Shown: in pieces, positions 8,381-16,279 of the stretch
Layout: each line of letters begins with the position of its first letter
Numbering within the stretch: the first letter of the stretch is position 1
Source: Flavobacterium johnsoniae UW101
GTDB lineage: Bacteria > Bacteroidota > Bacteroidia > Flavobacteriales > Flavobacteriaceae
Assembly: GCF_000016645.1 (NCBI RefSeq)
Contig: NC_009441.1
Coordinates: forward strand, 1,240,001 to 1,304,000
Direction: 5' to 3'
DNA: 64,000 nucleotides
The notes under the pieces: generated by a model
What the model was told of the DNA's origin: nothing
The model's input: the letters and a program-made list of their open reading frames with translations, nothing else
Databases searched by the model: none
Made by a program: the position numbers and the translations under genes

Positions 8381-8412
8381 CCTGCAATCCCAACAATTGT
8401 CAGGATTGCAGG
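8381..8412 (-). terminator. Strong hairpin between ketoreductase and ketosynthase genes
   Basis: Perfect 10-bp inverted repeat CCTGCAATCC / GGATTGCAGG with a 12-nt loop. It is flanked by A/T-rich sequence on both sides (TAATTTTT on the right), so it could terminate on either strand. It lies inside what otherwise looks like one minus-strand operon, directly downstream of the ketoreductase stop at 8466. Confidence 0.6.
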
Positions 8413-8465
8413 TAATTTTTCAATGTTAAAAAAAACTTAAAAATAATATCGCAAACATAATATTC

Positions 8466-9197
8466 TTAAGAATATATTCCGCCATTTATATTAATAATTT
8501 CTCCGGTAATGTAACTTGATTTTTTTGAAATCAAAAAGCTTACCAAATCTGCTACTTCTTCGGCTTCGCCAAAACGATTTACTGGAATCAGTTTTAATAA
8601 TTCTTTTTCATCCAGTTCACTTGTCATATCGGTTTTAATAAAACCCGGTGCAACAGCATTTACTGTAATGTTACGTTTTGCTACTTCTTGTGCCAATGCT
8701 TTTGTTGCAGCAACAATAGCACCTTTTGCTGCTGAATAATTGGTTTGTCCTGCAGTTCCTTTTACACCAGATACTGATACAACATTTACAATTCGGCCAT
8801 ATTTATTGCGAAGCATTTTTTGAATAAAAAACTGCGTTACATTAAAAAATCCGTTTGCACTTGTATTCATAACACTGTTCCAGTCCTGCGGTGTCATCCA
8901 CATAAAAAGACCATCTTTTGTAATTCCGGCATTATTTACAATCGCTTCTACTAATTTTTCAGGATTTGCTTCCTGCCATTGTGTAAGAACGTCTTGAACC
9001 TGCTCAAAATTGGCAACATCAAAACCTAAAATTTCTCCGGTTGCGCCTAATTTTTGTATTTCTTGTAATGTTTCTTCGGCGGCAGTTTTGTTTGAATGAT
9101 AATTAATCAGAATATGATAATTAGATTCAACGGCTAATTTTTTACAAATAGCACTTCCAATTCCTCTCGAACCGCCTGTTACTAATACACACTTCAT
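8466..9197 (-). CDS. FabG-like 3-oxoacyl-ACP reductase (SDR family)
   Basis: A 243-aa short-chain dehydrogenase. It shows the NADP-binding TGGSRGIG motif at residues 7-14, NNAGI, the catalytic Ser in VVSVSGVKG and the YSAAKGA (YxxxK) motif. Length and the C-terminal SYITGEIININGG motif are typical of FabG. In the pigment context it would reduce the beta-keto groups made by the ketosynthase during aryl-polyene extension. It lies 9 nt after the WG-repeat gene and before the 8381 hairpin. Start ATG 9195-9197 fits the family N-terminus exactly. Confidence 0.93.
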   Translation of the reverse strand: MKCVLVTGGSRGIGSAICKKLAVESNYHILINYHSNKTAAEETLQEIQKLGATGEILGFDVANFEQVQDVLTQWQEANPEKLVEAIVNNAGITKDGLFMWMTPQDWNSVMNTSANGFFNVTQFFIQKMLRNKYGRIVNVVSVSGVKGTAGQTNYSAAKGAIVAATKALAQEVAKRNITVNAVAPGFIKTDMTSELDEKELLKLIPVNRFGEAEEVADLVSFLISKKSSYITGEIININGGIYS

Positions 9198-9206
9198 AAG
9201 TGAAAT

Positions 9207-10436
9207 TTATTTCTTTTTCTTAGCTGCTGGTTTTGCTGTCGCTTTAGCTGCTGGTTTGGTTGTTTTTGTTTCTTGTTTTGGAGCTTCAACAGGAGTTGCT
9301 GCAGGCTGAGGTTTTTCGGCTGATTTTGAAAATAATTCAGCATTTTCAAACCATTGGTTGCTTAATACAGTTCCGTCTGGTTTAAGAAAACCCCATTTTC
9401 CTTCATTTTTTACCCTTGCTACTCCATCAATAAAGCCTTTGTCCTGTTGTACAAACATGGCAATAATAGCATTTGTAGTAATGCCGTATTGTGTTGGAAT
9501 TATTAGTTTTCCTGACTCGTTAATGAATCCCCAGTTGCTTTCTTTTACTGGTGCTAAACCATTTGTACTGAAAACTTCGGCATCATTGTAAGTAGGTTCA
9601 ATTACAAATTTTCCTTCAGGATTGATGAATCCCCATTTTTTTCCAACTAAAACAGGAGCTAAATTTTTTGAGAAAGCTTTTCCTTTATCATATATAGGTA
9701 AAATAGCCCAGTTTCCTTTTAAATCGATATAACCAATTTTTCCATTTTTTTTAGCAAAAGTCAAATCCTGAGTTTCAAAATCCCAGATTTTTTCGGCTCC
9801 GTCAACTGGAGTAAATTTCCCGCCGCTTACCAATCCGAAGGTTTTGTCTTTTCTTGCCCAGGTTGTTCCTTTAAAGTAGTTTCCAATTTCAGCATAAGCC
9901 GGCTCCACTACTTCTTTTCCTTCTGTATTTATGATCCCCCAGTTTTTGTTTAGTTCTACTCTTGCATAACCATTTTCAAAAGATTTAATCTGATCGTATT
10001 TTGGTTCTAAAACAACCGCCATTTTATTGTTAATCAAACCTACTTTATTGTTCTGTCTGATAAAAGCAACACCGTTATTAAAATCGAATAGTTTTTCTGA
10101 AGCAGGAGCTTTTTGAATTTCACCTTTTTTATCAATATAAACCCATTCCTTATCTTTTTGTACTACGGCAATTCCGTTGTTAAAATCTTTGGCATCTTTA
10201 AAATCTGCCGGAATTACCCAGCTTCCTTTACTGTCAATAAATCCCCATTTTCCGCCGTTTTCTACAGCAGCCAAACCGTCAGAAAAACTTCTGGCCGATT
10301 TGTATTGAGGTTCGATTTTAAATGATCCGTCTTTGGAAATATATCCAATTTTAGAATTCTTTTTAACTAAAGCCAGTTCTTGACTATTAACAAATTGAAT
10401 ACTTGCCAGCAGCAAAAAAATAAGTGTCTTTTTCAT
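9207..10436 (-). CDS. Secreted WG-repeat protein
   Basis: About 409 aa, starting at ATG 10434-10436 (MKKTLIFLLLASIQFVNSQ, a clear signal peptide); an in-frame TTG five codons upstream is less likely. The body is made of about eight WG/KWGFI-type repeats (KWGFIDSKGSWVIPADF, KWGFINPEGKFVIEPTY) that form a beta-rich array of unknown function. The C-terminal tail is low-complexity Ala/Lys/Pro-rich ending in a Lys run. It sits between the ammonia-lyase and ketoreductase genes on the same strand. A WG-repeat protein is not an obvious enzyme for pigment synthesis; a periplasmic binding or scaffolding role is possible, or it may simply ride in the operon. Confidence 0.85.
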   Translation of the reverse strand: MKKTLIFLLLASIQFVNSQELALVKKNSKIGYISKDGSFKIEPQYKSARSFSDGLAAVENGGKWGFIDSKGSWVIPADFKDAKDFNNGIAVVQKDKEWVYIDKKGEIQKAPASEKLFDFNNGVAFIRQNNKVGLINNKMAVVLEPKYDQIKSFENGYARVELNKNWGIINTEGKEVVEPAYAEIGNYFKGTTWARKDKTFGLVSGGKFTPVDGAEKIWDFETQDLTFAKKNGKIGYIDLKGNWAILPIYDKGKAFSKNLAPVLVGKKWGFINPEGKFVIEPTYNDAEVFSTNGLAPVKESNWGFINESGKLIIPTQYGITTNAIIAMFVQQDKGFIDGVARVKNEGKWGFLKPDGTVLSNQWFENAELFSKSAEKPQPAATPVEAPKQETKTTKPAAKATAKPAAKKKK

Positions 10437-10504
10437 GATTTTAAAATTCAATGTTTAATGATTAAAAAACTAAAACTCTTTGGGGCGTATTGGTATATCA
10501 ATTT

Positions 10505-12025
10505 TTAATTGTTGATCAAATGATCTTTTACTTTTTGAACGAAAGGATACATTACCTGATCTTCCTTAAATGTTGGAATTATATTTCTAATTTCATCGTA
10601 CCATTTTTTAGAAACAGATGAAATTTTGTCTTTTTGTCCTAAATAATCAATTGCCTGAACGATAGTAATCATTTCGATAGCCAGAACTTCAAAAGCATTT
10701 TCGATTACTTTTGAGGTAATTACTGCCGAGTTAGTTCCCATACTTACGATATCCTGATTGTCGTTGTTGTTTGGAATACTGTGAACATACATTGGGTTCG
10801 ACAGCATTTGACTTTCTGCCGTTGTAGATGTTGCTGTAAACTGAACACCCTGCATTCCGAAATTAAATCCTAATGTTCCTAAGTTTACAAACGGAGGAAG
10901 TAATTCGTTGATTTTTGAATTTAATAAATAGTTCAACTGACGTTCTGCCAGCATTGTTAATTTGGTAATAACAATTTTTAGTTTATCCATTTCAAGCGAA
11001 ATATAATCTCCGTGGAAATTTCCGCCGTGGTAAACATGCTGGTTTTTTACATCGATAATTGGGTTATCGTTTGCCGAGTTAAATTCGTCTTCCAGAATAG
11101 AAGCTACATTATTAATAGTTTCTAAAACCGGTCCTAAAATTTGAGGAACGCATCTTAATGAATAATATTCCTGAACTTTTTCTTTGAAGATTTCTTCGGT
11201 ATTTTCACCAGAATATAAATGATCTTCTCTTTTACGGATTAAAGTACTGTCTGAAAGATTTTGACGCATTTTCAACGCAATTTCCTGCTGTCCTTTATGA
11301 CGTTTAGTCTGGTTTAGTTCTGCTGAGAAATGATCGTCATAAGCCTGAACCAATTCGTTAATTGCACAAGAAGATTTTAATGACCAGTCTAATAATTTTT
11401 TAGCATGATAAACATTTACAACTCCAATTCCAGTCATTACTGAAGTTCCGTTAATTAATGCCAGACCTTCTCTAATTTCTACCTGAATTGGTTTTAAACC
11501 TTCAATTTCAAAAACTTCAGGAGTTGGTCTTCTTTCACCTTTATAAAAAACTTCACCTTCGCCAATTAACACTAAAGCTAAATGTGACAGCTGTACTAAG
11601 TCACCGCTGGCACCAACGCCTCCGTGTTCGAAGATTAAAGGGGTAATATCTTTATTGATAAGCTCAGACATTAGGTTGATTACTGACGGGTGAACGCCTG
11701 AATTTCCTAATGAAAGAGTGTTTAAACGAGCTAAAATTGCTGCTTTAGCACAAACCGGGCTTAATGGCTTTCCGGTTCCCGAAGAGTGGCTTCTAATTAA
11801 ATTATATTGAAGCTGAATTTGATCAGACTCTTTAATTCTATACTGCGCCATTGGTCCAAAACCAGTGTTTACGCCGTAAATTACTTTATTCCCAGAGAAT
11901 TCTTTTAAGAAATTGAAACTTTCATTAACTCGGTTTACGACAACGTCGCTAATTGTAACTTTTTGATTTCCAAAGATTATGGCCTCAAATTCTTCTAAAC
12001 TTAAATATTCGTTAATTGTATTCAT
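10505..12025 (-). CDS. Tyrosine ammonia-lyase (HAL/PAL/TAL family)
   Basis: A 506-aa ammonia-lyase of the MIO family. The self-cyclising Ala-Ser-Gly triad is in GGVGASGDLVQLSH (about residue 147), and YGVNTGFG plus the catalytic FNSANDNPI region are present. From memory it matches the characterised F. johnsoniae TAL very closely; I cannot align here. TAL converts L-tyrosine to 4-coumarate, the starter of the flexirubin aryl polyene, which explains its place in the cluster. It is not hutH: no other histidine-degradation gene is nearby. It begins the minus-strand operon and faces a divergent halogenase-like gene across 101 nt with a perfect inverted repeat. Confidence 0.9.
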   Translation of the reverse strand: MNTINEYLSLEEFEAIIFGNQKVTISDVVVNRVNESFNFLKEFSGNKVIYGVNTGFGPMAQYRIKESDQIQLQYNLIRSHSSGTGKPLSPVCAKAAILARLNTLSLGNSGVHPSVINLMSELINKDITPLIFEHGGVGASGDLVQLSHLALVLIGEGEVFYKGERRPTPEVFEIEGLKPIQVEIREGLALINGTSVMTGIGVVNVYHAKKLLDWSLKSSCAINELVQAYDDHFSAELNQTKRHKGQQEIALKMRQNLSDSTLIRKREDHLYSGENTEEIFKEKVQEYYSLRCVPQILGPVLETINNVASILEDEFNSANDNPIIDVKNQHVYHGGNFHGDYISLEMDKLKIVITKLTMLAERQLNYLLNSKINELLPPFVNLGTLGFNFGMQGVQFTATSTTAESQMLSNPMYVHSIPNNNDNQDIVSMGTNSAVITSKVIENAFEVLAIEMITIVQAIDYLGQKDKISSVSKKWYDEIRNIIPTFKEDQVMYPFVQKVKDHLINN

Positions 12026-12061
12026 TAAATCGGTTTTGATTGTGCTAATTTAATTTTATTT

Positions 12062-12087
12062 ATCAAAATAAATGTAGTTATTTTGAT
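12062..12087. promoter_or_regulatory. Inverted repeat in the divergent lyase/halogenase intergenic region
   Basis: Perfect 10-bp arms ATCAAAATAA and TTATTTTGAT separated by 6 nt (ATGTAG), centred between the two divergent start codons. Position and symmetry fit an operator that could control both genes; the arms also contain TTATTTTG, close to the TAnnTTTG promoter box on each strand. No regulator gene is adjacent in the window. Confidence 0.5.
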
Positions 12088-12126
12088 GATGGCAAATGTA
12101 GGTTAATAATTGATAATATTCTTATT

Positions 12127-13377
12127 ATGACAAAGGAGTTTGTAGATGTTTTAGTAATAGGCGCCGGACCGTCCGGATGCGTATCAGCATCGTATCTTCA
12201 TAAAAATAATGTTAAGGTAAAAGTTGTAGAAAAACAAAAGTTCCCGAGACTCGTTGTTGGCGAAAGCTTAATTCCGAGAGTAATGGATCATTTTGCTGAG
12301 GCAGAATTGTTTGAGGCTCTAGATGCAATGAATTTTGAAAAAAAATTGGGAGCCCGTTTCATTAGAGGTGAAGAAATTTGTGTTTTTGATTTCAGCAAAA
12401 AATTTGGCGAAGGCTGGGACTGGACCTGGCAGGTTCCTCGTGCAGATTTTGACAATACAATGGCTCAGGAAGTCGTTAGAAAAGGTGTTGATCTGGAATT
12501 TGAAACCGAAGTTCTTGAAGTTTCTTTTGAAGGAAAAAAATCAAAAACAATCGTAAAAGATAAAGATGGAAATCTAAAAGAAATTCACGCCAATTTTATT
12601 ATCGACTCAAGCGGTTATGGACGTGTACTGCCAAGACTTTTAGATTTAGATACACCTTCGAAATTAGATCCGCATTCTTCTATTTTTACGCACGTAAAAG
12701 ATATTAATAGAGAAGAAGGGGAAGAAGGAACTCAAATTTCATTTGATATCCTGGAAACTGAAGTTTGGCTTTGGGTAATTCCGTTTTCTAATGGAAACAC
12801 GAGTTTAGGTGTGGTTGGACCAACAGATTTTATCAATTCTCTTTCTGAAAATAAAGACAATGCCGAGGCTTTGAAAAATGCAATTCAAAAATCGGATTAT
12901 TATATTAAAAGATTTGCCGGAACAGAATTTCTGTTTGAACCGGTTAAATTAGAAAACTACTCAAGAGCGGTAAAAAGAATGTACGGTGACGGTTTTGCTT
13001 TAACCGGAAACAGTTCTGAGTTTTTAGATCCGGTTTTTTCATCTGGTGTAGCTTTTGCAACTGAATCTGGAATGCTTGCGGCAAAATTATATTTAAAAGA
13101 ATCACAGGGAATTCCTGTTGACTGGGAAGTTGAGTTTACACAGTATATGAAACGAGGTATCGCAGTTTTCACAACTTATGTACAGGAGTGGTATACAGGA
13201 AATCTGCAAACGTTGTTTTTCCATCAGCCGGAAAATCCAGACGTAAAAGAAAAAATATGCGCTGTTTTAGCAGGGTATGTCTGGAATGAAGAAAATTCGT
13301 TTGTCAAGAAACACGATCACGTAATAGCCAATATGGCATATTTACTAAATATGCAAAAAGAACAAAGCCCTGAATAA
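12127..13377 (+). CDS. FAD-dependent oxidoreductase, flavin-halogenase-like
   Basis: A 416-aa flavoprotein. The N-terminal dinucleotide-binding motif GAGPSG is at residues 10-15, followed by VVEKQKFPRLVVGESLIPR, where the GES motif is typical of the tryptophan-halogenase/geranylgeranyl-reductase superfamily. WLWVIPFSNG matches the WxWxIP motif used to recognise flavin-dependent halogenases. Flexirubins of some species are chlorinated, so ring halogenation is a reasonable role; monooxygenase or reductase activity is the alternative. It is divergent from the ammonia-lyase gene and ends in a terminator that overlaps its stop codon. Confidence 0.82.
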   Translation: MTKEFVDVLVIGAGPSGCVSASYLHKNNVKVKVVEKQKFPRLVVGESLIPRVMDHFAEAELFEALDAMNFEKKLGARFIRGEEICVFDFSKKFGEGWDWTWQVPRADFDNTMAQEVVRKGVDLEFETEVLEVSFEGKKSKTIVKDKDGNLKEIHANFIIDSSGYGRVLPRLLDLDTPSKLDPHSSIFTHVKDINREEGEEGTQISFDILETEVWLWVIPFSNGNTSLGVVGPTDFINSLSENKDNAEALKNAIQKSDYYIKRFAGTEFLFEPVKLENYSRAVKRMYGDGFALTGNSSEFLDPVFSSGVAFATESGMLAAKLYLKESQGIPVDWEVEFTQYMKRGIAVFTTYVQEWYTGNLQTLFFHQPENPDVKEKICAVLAGYVWNEENSFVKKHDHVIANMAYLLNMQKEQSPE

Positions 13378-13390
13378 TTAGGGCTTTTTC
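13364..13390 (+). terminator. Rho-independent terminator overlapping the halogenase-like gene end
   Basis: AAAGCCCT / AGGGCTTT 8-bp perfect stem with 9-nt loop, followed by T residues. The left arm lies inside the last codons and the stop codon (13375-13377) is in the loop. Confidence 0.8.
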
Positions 13391-13421
13391 TATTAAAAGA
13401 ATAATTTTTATTTCGAGATTC

Positions 13422-13597
13422 ATTCCGTAGGAATGTTTCGTTGGTAGTAGAATGAAATTTGAATTACGGTTATACGTTCCGTAGGAACGTTTGATTTATG
13501 GATATGTATATTATTTCCGTAAATCAGATGTCCCTACAGGACATAATGCAAAACGATAATATTTTTTTCTACCGACGAGATATTCCTAACGGAATAT
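13422..13597. repeat. Cluster of four short palindromic (REP-like) elements
   Basis: Four perfect short palindromes in 176 bp: CATTCC-GTA-GGAATG (13422-13436), ACGTTCC-GTA-GGAACGT (13474-13490), ATGTCC-n5-GGACAT (13528-13544) and ATATTCC-n4-GGAATAT (13580-13597). The first is followed by TTTCGTTGGTAG, and the fourth is preceded by a degenerate reverse copy of the same tail (CTACCGACGAGA), so the outer two form an inverted pair. This is REP-type organisation. The stretch has no gene. Confidence 0.65.
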
Positions 13598-13605
13598 ATA
13601 TGTTT

Positions 13606-14211
13606 TTATTTATACGCTTTTTTTGCAATCAATTTAGACATTGTTTTTGCGGTTTTAGCGAATCCTTCACCAATTCTGGTTTCGTTGCTAAAGTTGCTTC
13701 CCCATTGATCTCCAGGTGCTTCTTCACTTGTAATTTCTAATAAAACATTTGATTTATTAGCGGTTTCAACAAATTTTAAATTGGTAGTTACTTTTGCAGG
13801 CTGTTTCATAATTCCTGCATCCCAGCCCGGATAAATCCATACAGCTTTTACAATTAAGGTGTAAGGAGTATTTAAACCTTCCTGAAAGTTTAAATCTTTT
13901 TTCTCTTTAGTTAATACGATATTGGCAATTTCTAAAAATTTAGGAGTCCAGATCTGATCTTTTGCAGCGATCCATTTTTTCTCCCAGATGTTTCCGTTTC
14001 CTTTTGCTTTTTGATCTAAATCGGCTTTGTGCTCCTGAACATACTGTGCTTCCGATTTTTTTTCTTTCATCATAGTAAAGCCGCTGTAATCAAATTCGGT
14101 ATTGATTTCTTTCTGATCTTTTAAAAAGGCAAAATTTCCCTGAACAACATTTATGTCCTGAGCAAATGCAGCGCCAGAAATAAGAAATACGGCAAGAATT
14201 AGTTTTTTCAT
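13606..14211 (-). CDS. Secreted protein of unknown function
   Basis: A 201-aa protein with a clear signal peptide (MKKLILAVFLISGAAFAQ, cleavage after AQ). The mature part is soluble and charged; conserved-looking segments are FDYSGFTMMKEKKSEAQYV, WIYPGWDAGIMKQPAKV and GEGFAKTAKTMSKLIAKKAYK. No catalytic motif is evident and I do not recognise the family with certainty. The wording AKVTTNLKFVETANKSNVLLEI resembles small periplasmic or outer-membrane-associated proteins. It is monocistronic: the REP-like patch follows its stop and the terminator of the symporter gene lies upstream. Confidence 0.75.
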   Translation of the reverse strand: MKKLILAVFLISGAAFAQDINVVQGNFAFLKDQKEINTEFDYSGFTMMKEKKSEAQYVQEHKADLDQKAKGNGNIWEKKWIAAKDQIWTPKFLEIANIVLTKEKKDLNFQEGLNTPYTLIVKAVWIYPGWDAGIMKQPAKVTTNLKFVETANKSNVLLEITSEEAPGDQWGSNFSNETRIGEGFAKTAKTMSKLIAKKAYK

Positions 14212-14292
14212 TTTTTTGGTTTGATTAAAGGTTAGTTTTTTTTCGGGTTAAAAGTAGTTAAAACAATTAATTAAAAAATTTATTGTGCAAAC

Positions 14293-14324
14293 AAAAAGAG
14301 GATCCAAATCTGGATCCTCTTTTT
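14293..14324 (-). terminator. Bidirectional terminator after the sugar symporter gene
   Basis: Near-perfect stem AAAAGAGGATCCA / TGGATCCTCTTTT with a 4-nt loop (AATC). It lies 22 nt beyond the symporter stop and has runs of A and T on both sides, so it terminates the minus-strand galactose operon. Confidence 0.85.
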
Positions 14325-14345
14325 GAAATTTATATTGAAATTCTG

Positions 14346-16031
14346 TTACCAGAACTTAACGTATAATGCAATAATAATCAACATTGTAATAACGATTAAA
14401 ACCGTTGTTTGCGGTTTAACTTTAAACATTCCCGGTTCTGTTTCGAATGCTTTAGGGTTTACTTTTGGACCAGCAAAACTCATTAAGATCATTACTAACA
14501 TTGTAAAGAAGAATGACAATCCCATACAGATATGGAATGGAATTTCAAAAGCTCCTTTTCCGTTAGGGTAAGCTGTATATAAAAGCGTATCGTTTCCAAA
14601 TAAAGCAGGCGCATATTCGTTGAATAAAACAGATAAAACGAAACCTAAAATTACACCCACGATAGCTGCTGCTCCGGTTGTTCTTTTCCAGAACATACCA
14701 AGGAAGAACATAGCAAAAACTCCCGGGCTGATAAATCCTGTGTATTTTTGAATGTAAGTGAAACCACCAACACCGCCAATTCCTAAAATATCATTCCATG
14801 TAAATAAAACAGCTAAAAGCATTGCTGCAAAAACAGCAAGTCTTCCAATGTTTACCTGTTGTTTTTCACCAGCTTCTTTTTGAATGTATTTTTTATGAAT
14901 ATCTAAAGTATAAATAGTCGAAATACTGTTTACTTTTCCAGCCAGCGAAGCTACAATTGCGGCAGTTAAAGCTGCAACCGAAAGTCCTTTTAATCCAGTA
15001 GGAAGGAAAGTCAATACAGCAGAATATGCACCATCTTTTCCACCCACTAATTGAGGTAAATGTCCGTTTGTATATAAAACATAAGCAGCAATACCAGGAA
15101 GCATTACGATAAGCGGCATTAATAATTTTAGCATACCAGCAAATAAAATTCCGGTACGAGCTGTTTGTAAATCTGCTCCAAGTGCTCTTTGAGTAATGTA
15201 TTGGTTACATCCCCAGTAGTTTAAATTGATAATCCAGATACCTGCCGCGTACGATAATAATCCAGGGAAAGTTAAATATTTGTCTATTTCCAGCTGAGAA
15301 GAAGATGCAGTTGGTTTAGGGATAATCATTTTAAAATGCTCAGGAGCTTCTTTCATTAAAACTTTGAAACCAGCGATTGCATTTTCGCCCACTCCAAAAT
15401 ATTGACCCACTGTTGTTAAAGCAATATAAGAAGTTACTAAACCTCCAATAATAAGTACAGCTACCTGAATAACATCAGTATAAGCTACAACCTTCATTCC
15501 TCCAAGAGAGATAAACAAAGCAAAAACGGCAAGACCAATCATAATGATATGGAGATATTCACCGCCGGCAAGACCGTTAATTGCAACCGCACCTAAATAT
15601 AGAATAGAAGTTAAGTTAACAAAAACATATAAAAACAACCAGAAAACAGCCATAATCAAAGCAGTCGATTCATTATAACGTGTTTTTAAGAACTGAGGCA
15701 TAGTGTAAATCTTATTTTTAAGATATACAGGAATAAACCAAACAGCTACAATAATTAAAGCAATAGCCGCAAGCCACTCATAAGCCGCAACCGCTATTCC
15801 TAAAAAGAAACCTTCGCCGCTCATTCCAATAAATTGTTCTGCAGAAATGTTTGAGGCAATTAATGATGCTCCAATCGCCCACCAGGTTAAATTTCCTTCT
15901 GCAAGAAAATAAGCTTTAGCATCTTGTTCGTCTTGTTTACGTTTTCGGTAAACCGTGTAACCGTAGACAGAAACTACTATGAAATAAATAATAAAAACCG
16001 CATAATCTGCGAGAGCGAGGTTTGACTTCAT
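14346..16031 (-). CDS. Sodium/sugar symporter (SSS/SLC5 family), probable galactose transporter
   Basis: A 561-aa inner-membrane protein with about 14 hydrophobic segments. The SSS signature region is visible (IGASLIASNISAEQFIGMSGEGF near residue 55, and NLNYWGCNQYITQRALGA around 270). Length and these motifs match bacterial vSGLT-type Na+/galactose symporters. It is the last gene of the galM-galK-galT group on the same strand, 248 nt after galT, so galactose or a related hexose is the likely substrate. The gap holds an inverted repeat and probably its own promoter. Start ATG 16029-16031. Confidence 0.9.
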   Translation of the reverse strand: MKSNLALADYAVFIIYFIVVSVYGYTVYRKRKQDEQDAKAYFLAEGNLTWWAIGASLIASNISAEQFIGMSGEGFFLGIAVAAYEWLAAIALIIVAVWFIPVYLKNKIYTMPQFLKTRYNESTALIMAVFWLFLYVFVNLTSILYLGAVAINGLAGGEYLHIIMIGLAVFALFISLGGMKVVAYTDVIQVAVLIIGGLVTSYIALTTVGQYFGVGENAIAGFKVLMKEAPEHFKMIIPKPTASSSQLEIDKYLTFPGLLSYAAGIWIINLNYWGCNQYITQRALGADLQTARTGILFAGMLKLLMPLIVMLPGIAAYVLYTNGHLPQLVGGKDGAYSAVLTFLPTGLKGLSVAALTAAIVASLAGKVNSISTIYTLDIHKKYIQKEAGEKQQVNIGRLAVFAAMLLAVLFTWNDILGIGGVGGFTYIQKYTGFISPGVFAMFFLGMFWKRTTGAAAIVGVILGFVLSVLFNEYAPALFGNDTLLYTAYPNGKGAFEIPFHICMGLSFFFTMLVMILMSFAGPKVNPKAFETEPGMFKVKPQTTVLIVITMLIIIALYVKFW

Positions 16032-16204
16032 TGGTAATAGTATTTTAGATAATTAGTATAGGTGATTGTTGTTTTAAAAGTTATAAAATGTTTATTGTGT
16101 TGTGTAATCTTGTTAAAAATGAAATATGTGTTTTTATTTTGTTATTTTTTTATCAAAACAAGAACAAAAGCCAAATTTAAAATAAAAACTTAAAAAACAA
16201 CCAT

Positions 16205-16223
16205 TGTAAATGTGTTATTTACA
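16205..16223. promoter_or_regulatory. Inverted repeat between galT and the symporter gene
   Basis: Perfect 7-bp arms TGTAAAT and ATTTACA separated by 5 nt (GTGTT). It lies about 180 nt upstream of the symporter start and 57 nt after the galT stop, so it may be an operator or part of an internal promoter. It resembles the TGTAAA/TTTACA half-sites seen near 20840. Confidence 0.4.
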
Positions 16224-16279
16224 TTTATAGAAGGATTATTATGTTAAATTTTAAATTTGACGATTTCATATTTAATTAT

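Noticed and set aside
10505..12025. Histidine ammonia-lyase (hutH)
   Set aside because: Same family, but no hut genes are nearby and the gene heads a flexirubin operon that needs 4-coumarate; the sequence also recalls the known F. johnsoniae TAL.
13498..13740. 80-codon plus-strand frame over the REP-like patch
   Set aside because: Overlaps palindromes and the 3' end of the better-supported secreted-protein gene on the other strand.
14293..14324. Operator palindrome GGATCCA/TGGATCC
   Set aside because: Position just after the symporter stop and flanking A/T runs make it a terminator.
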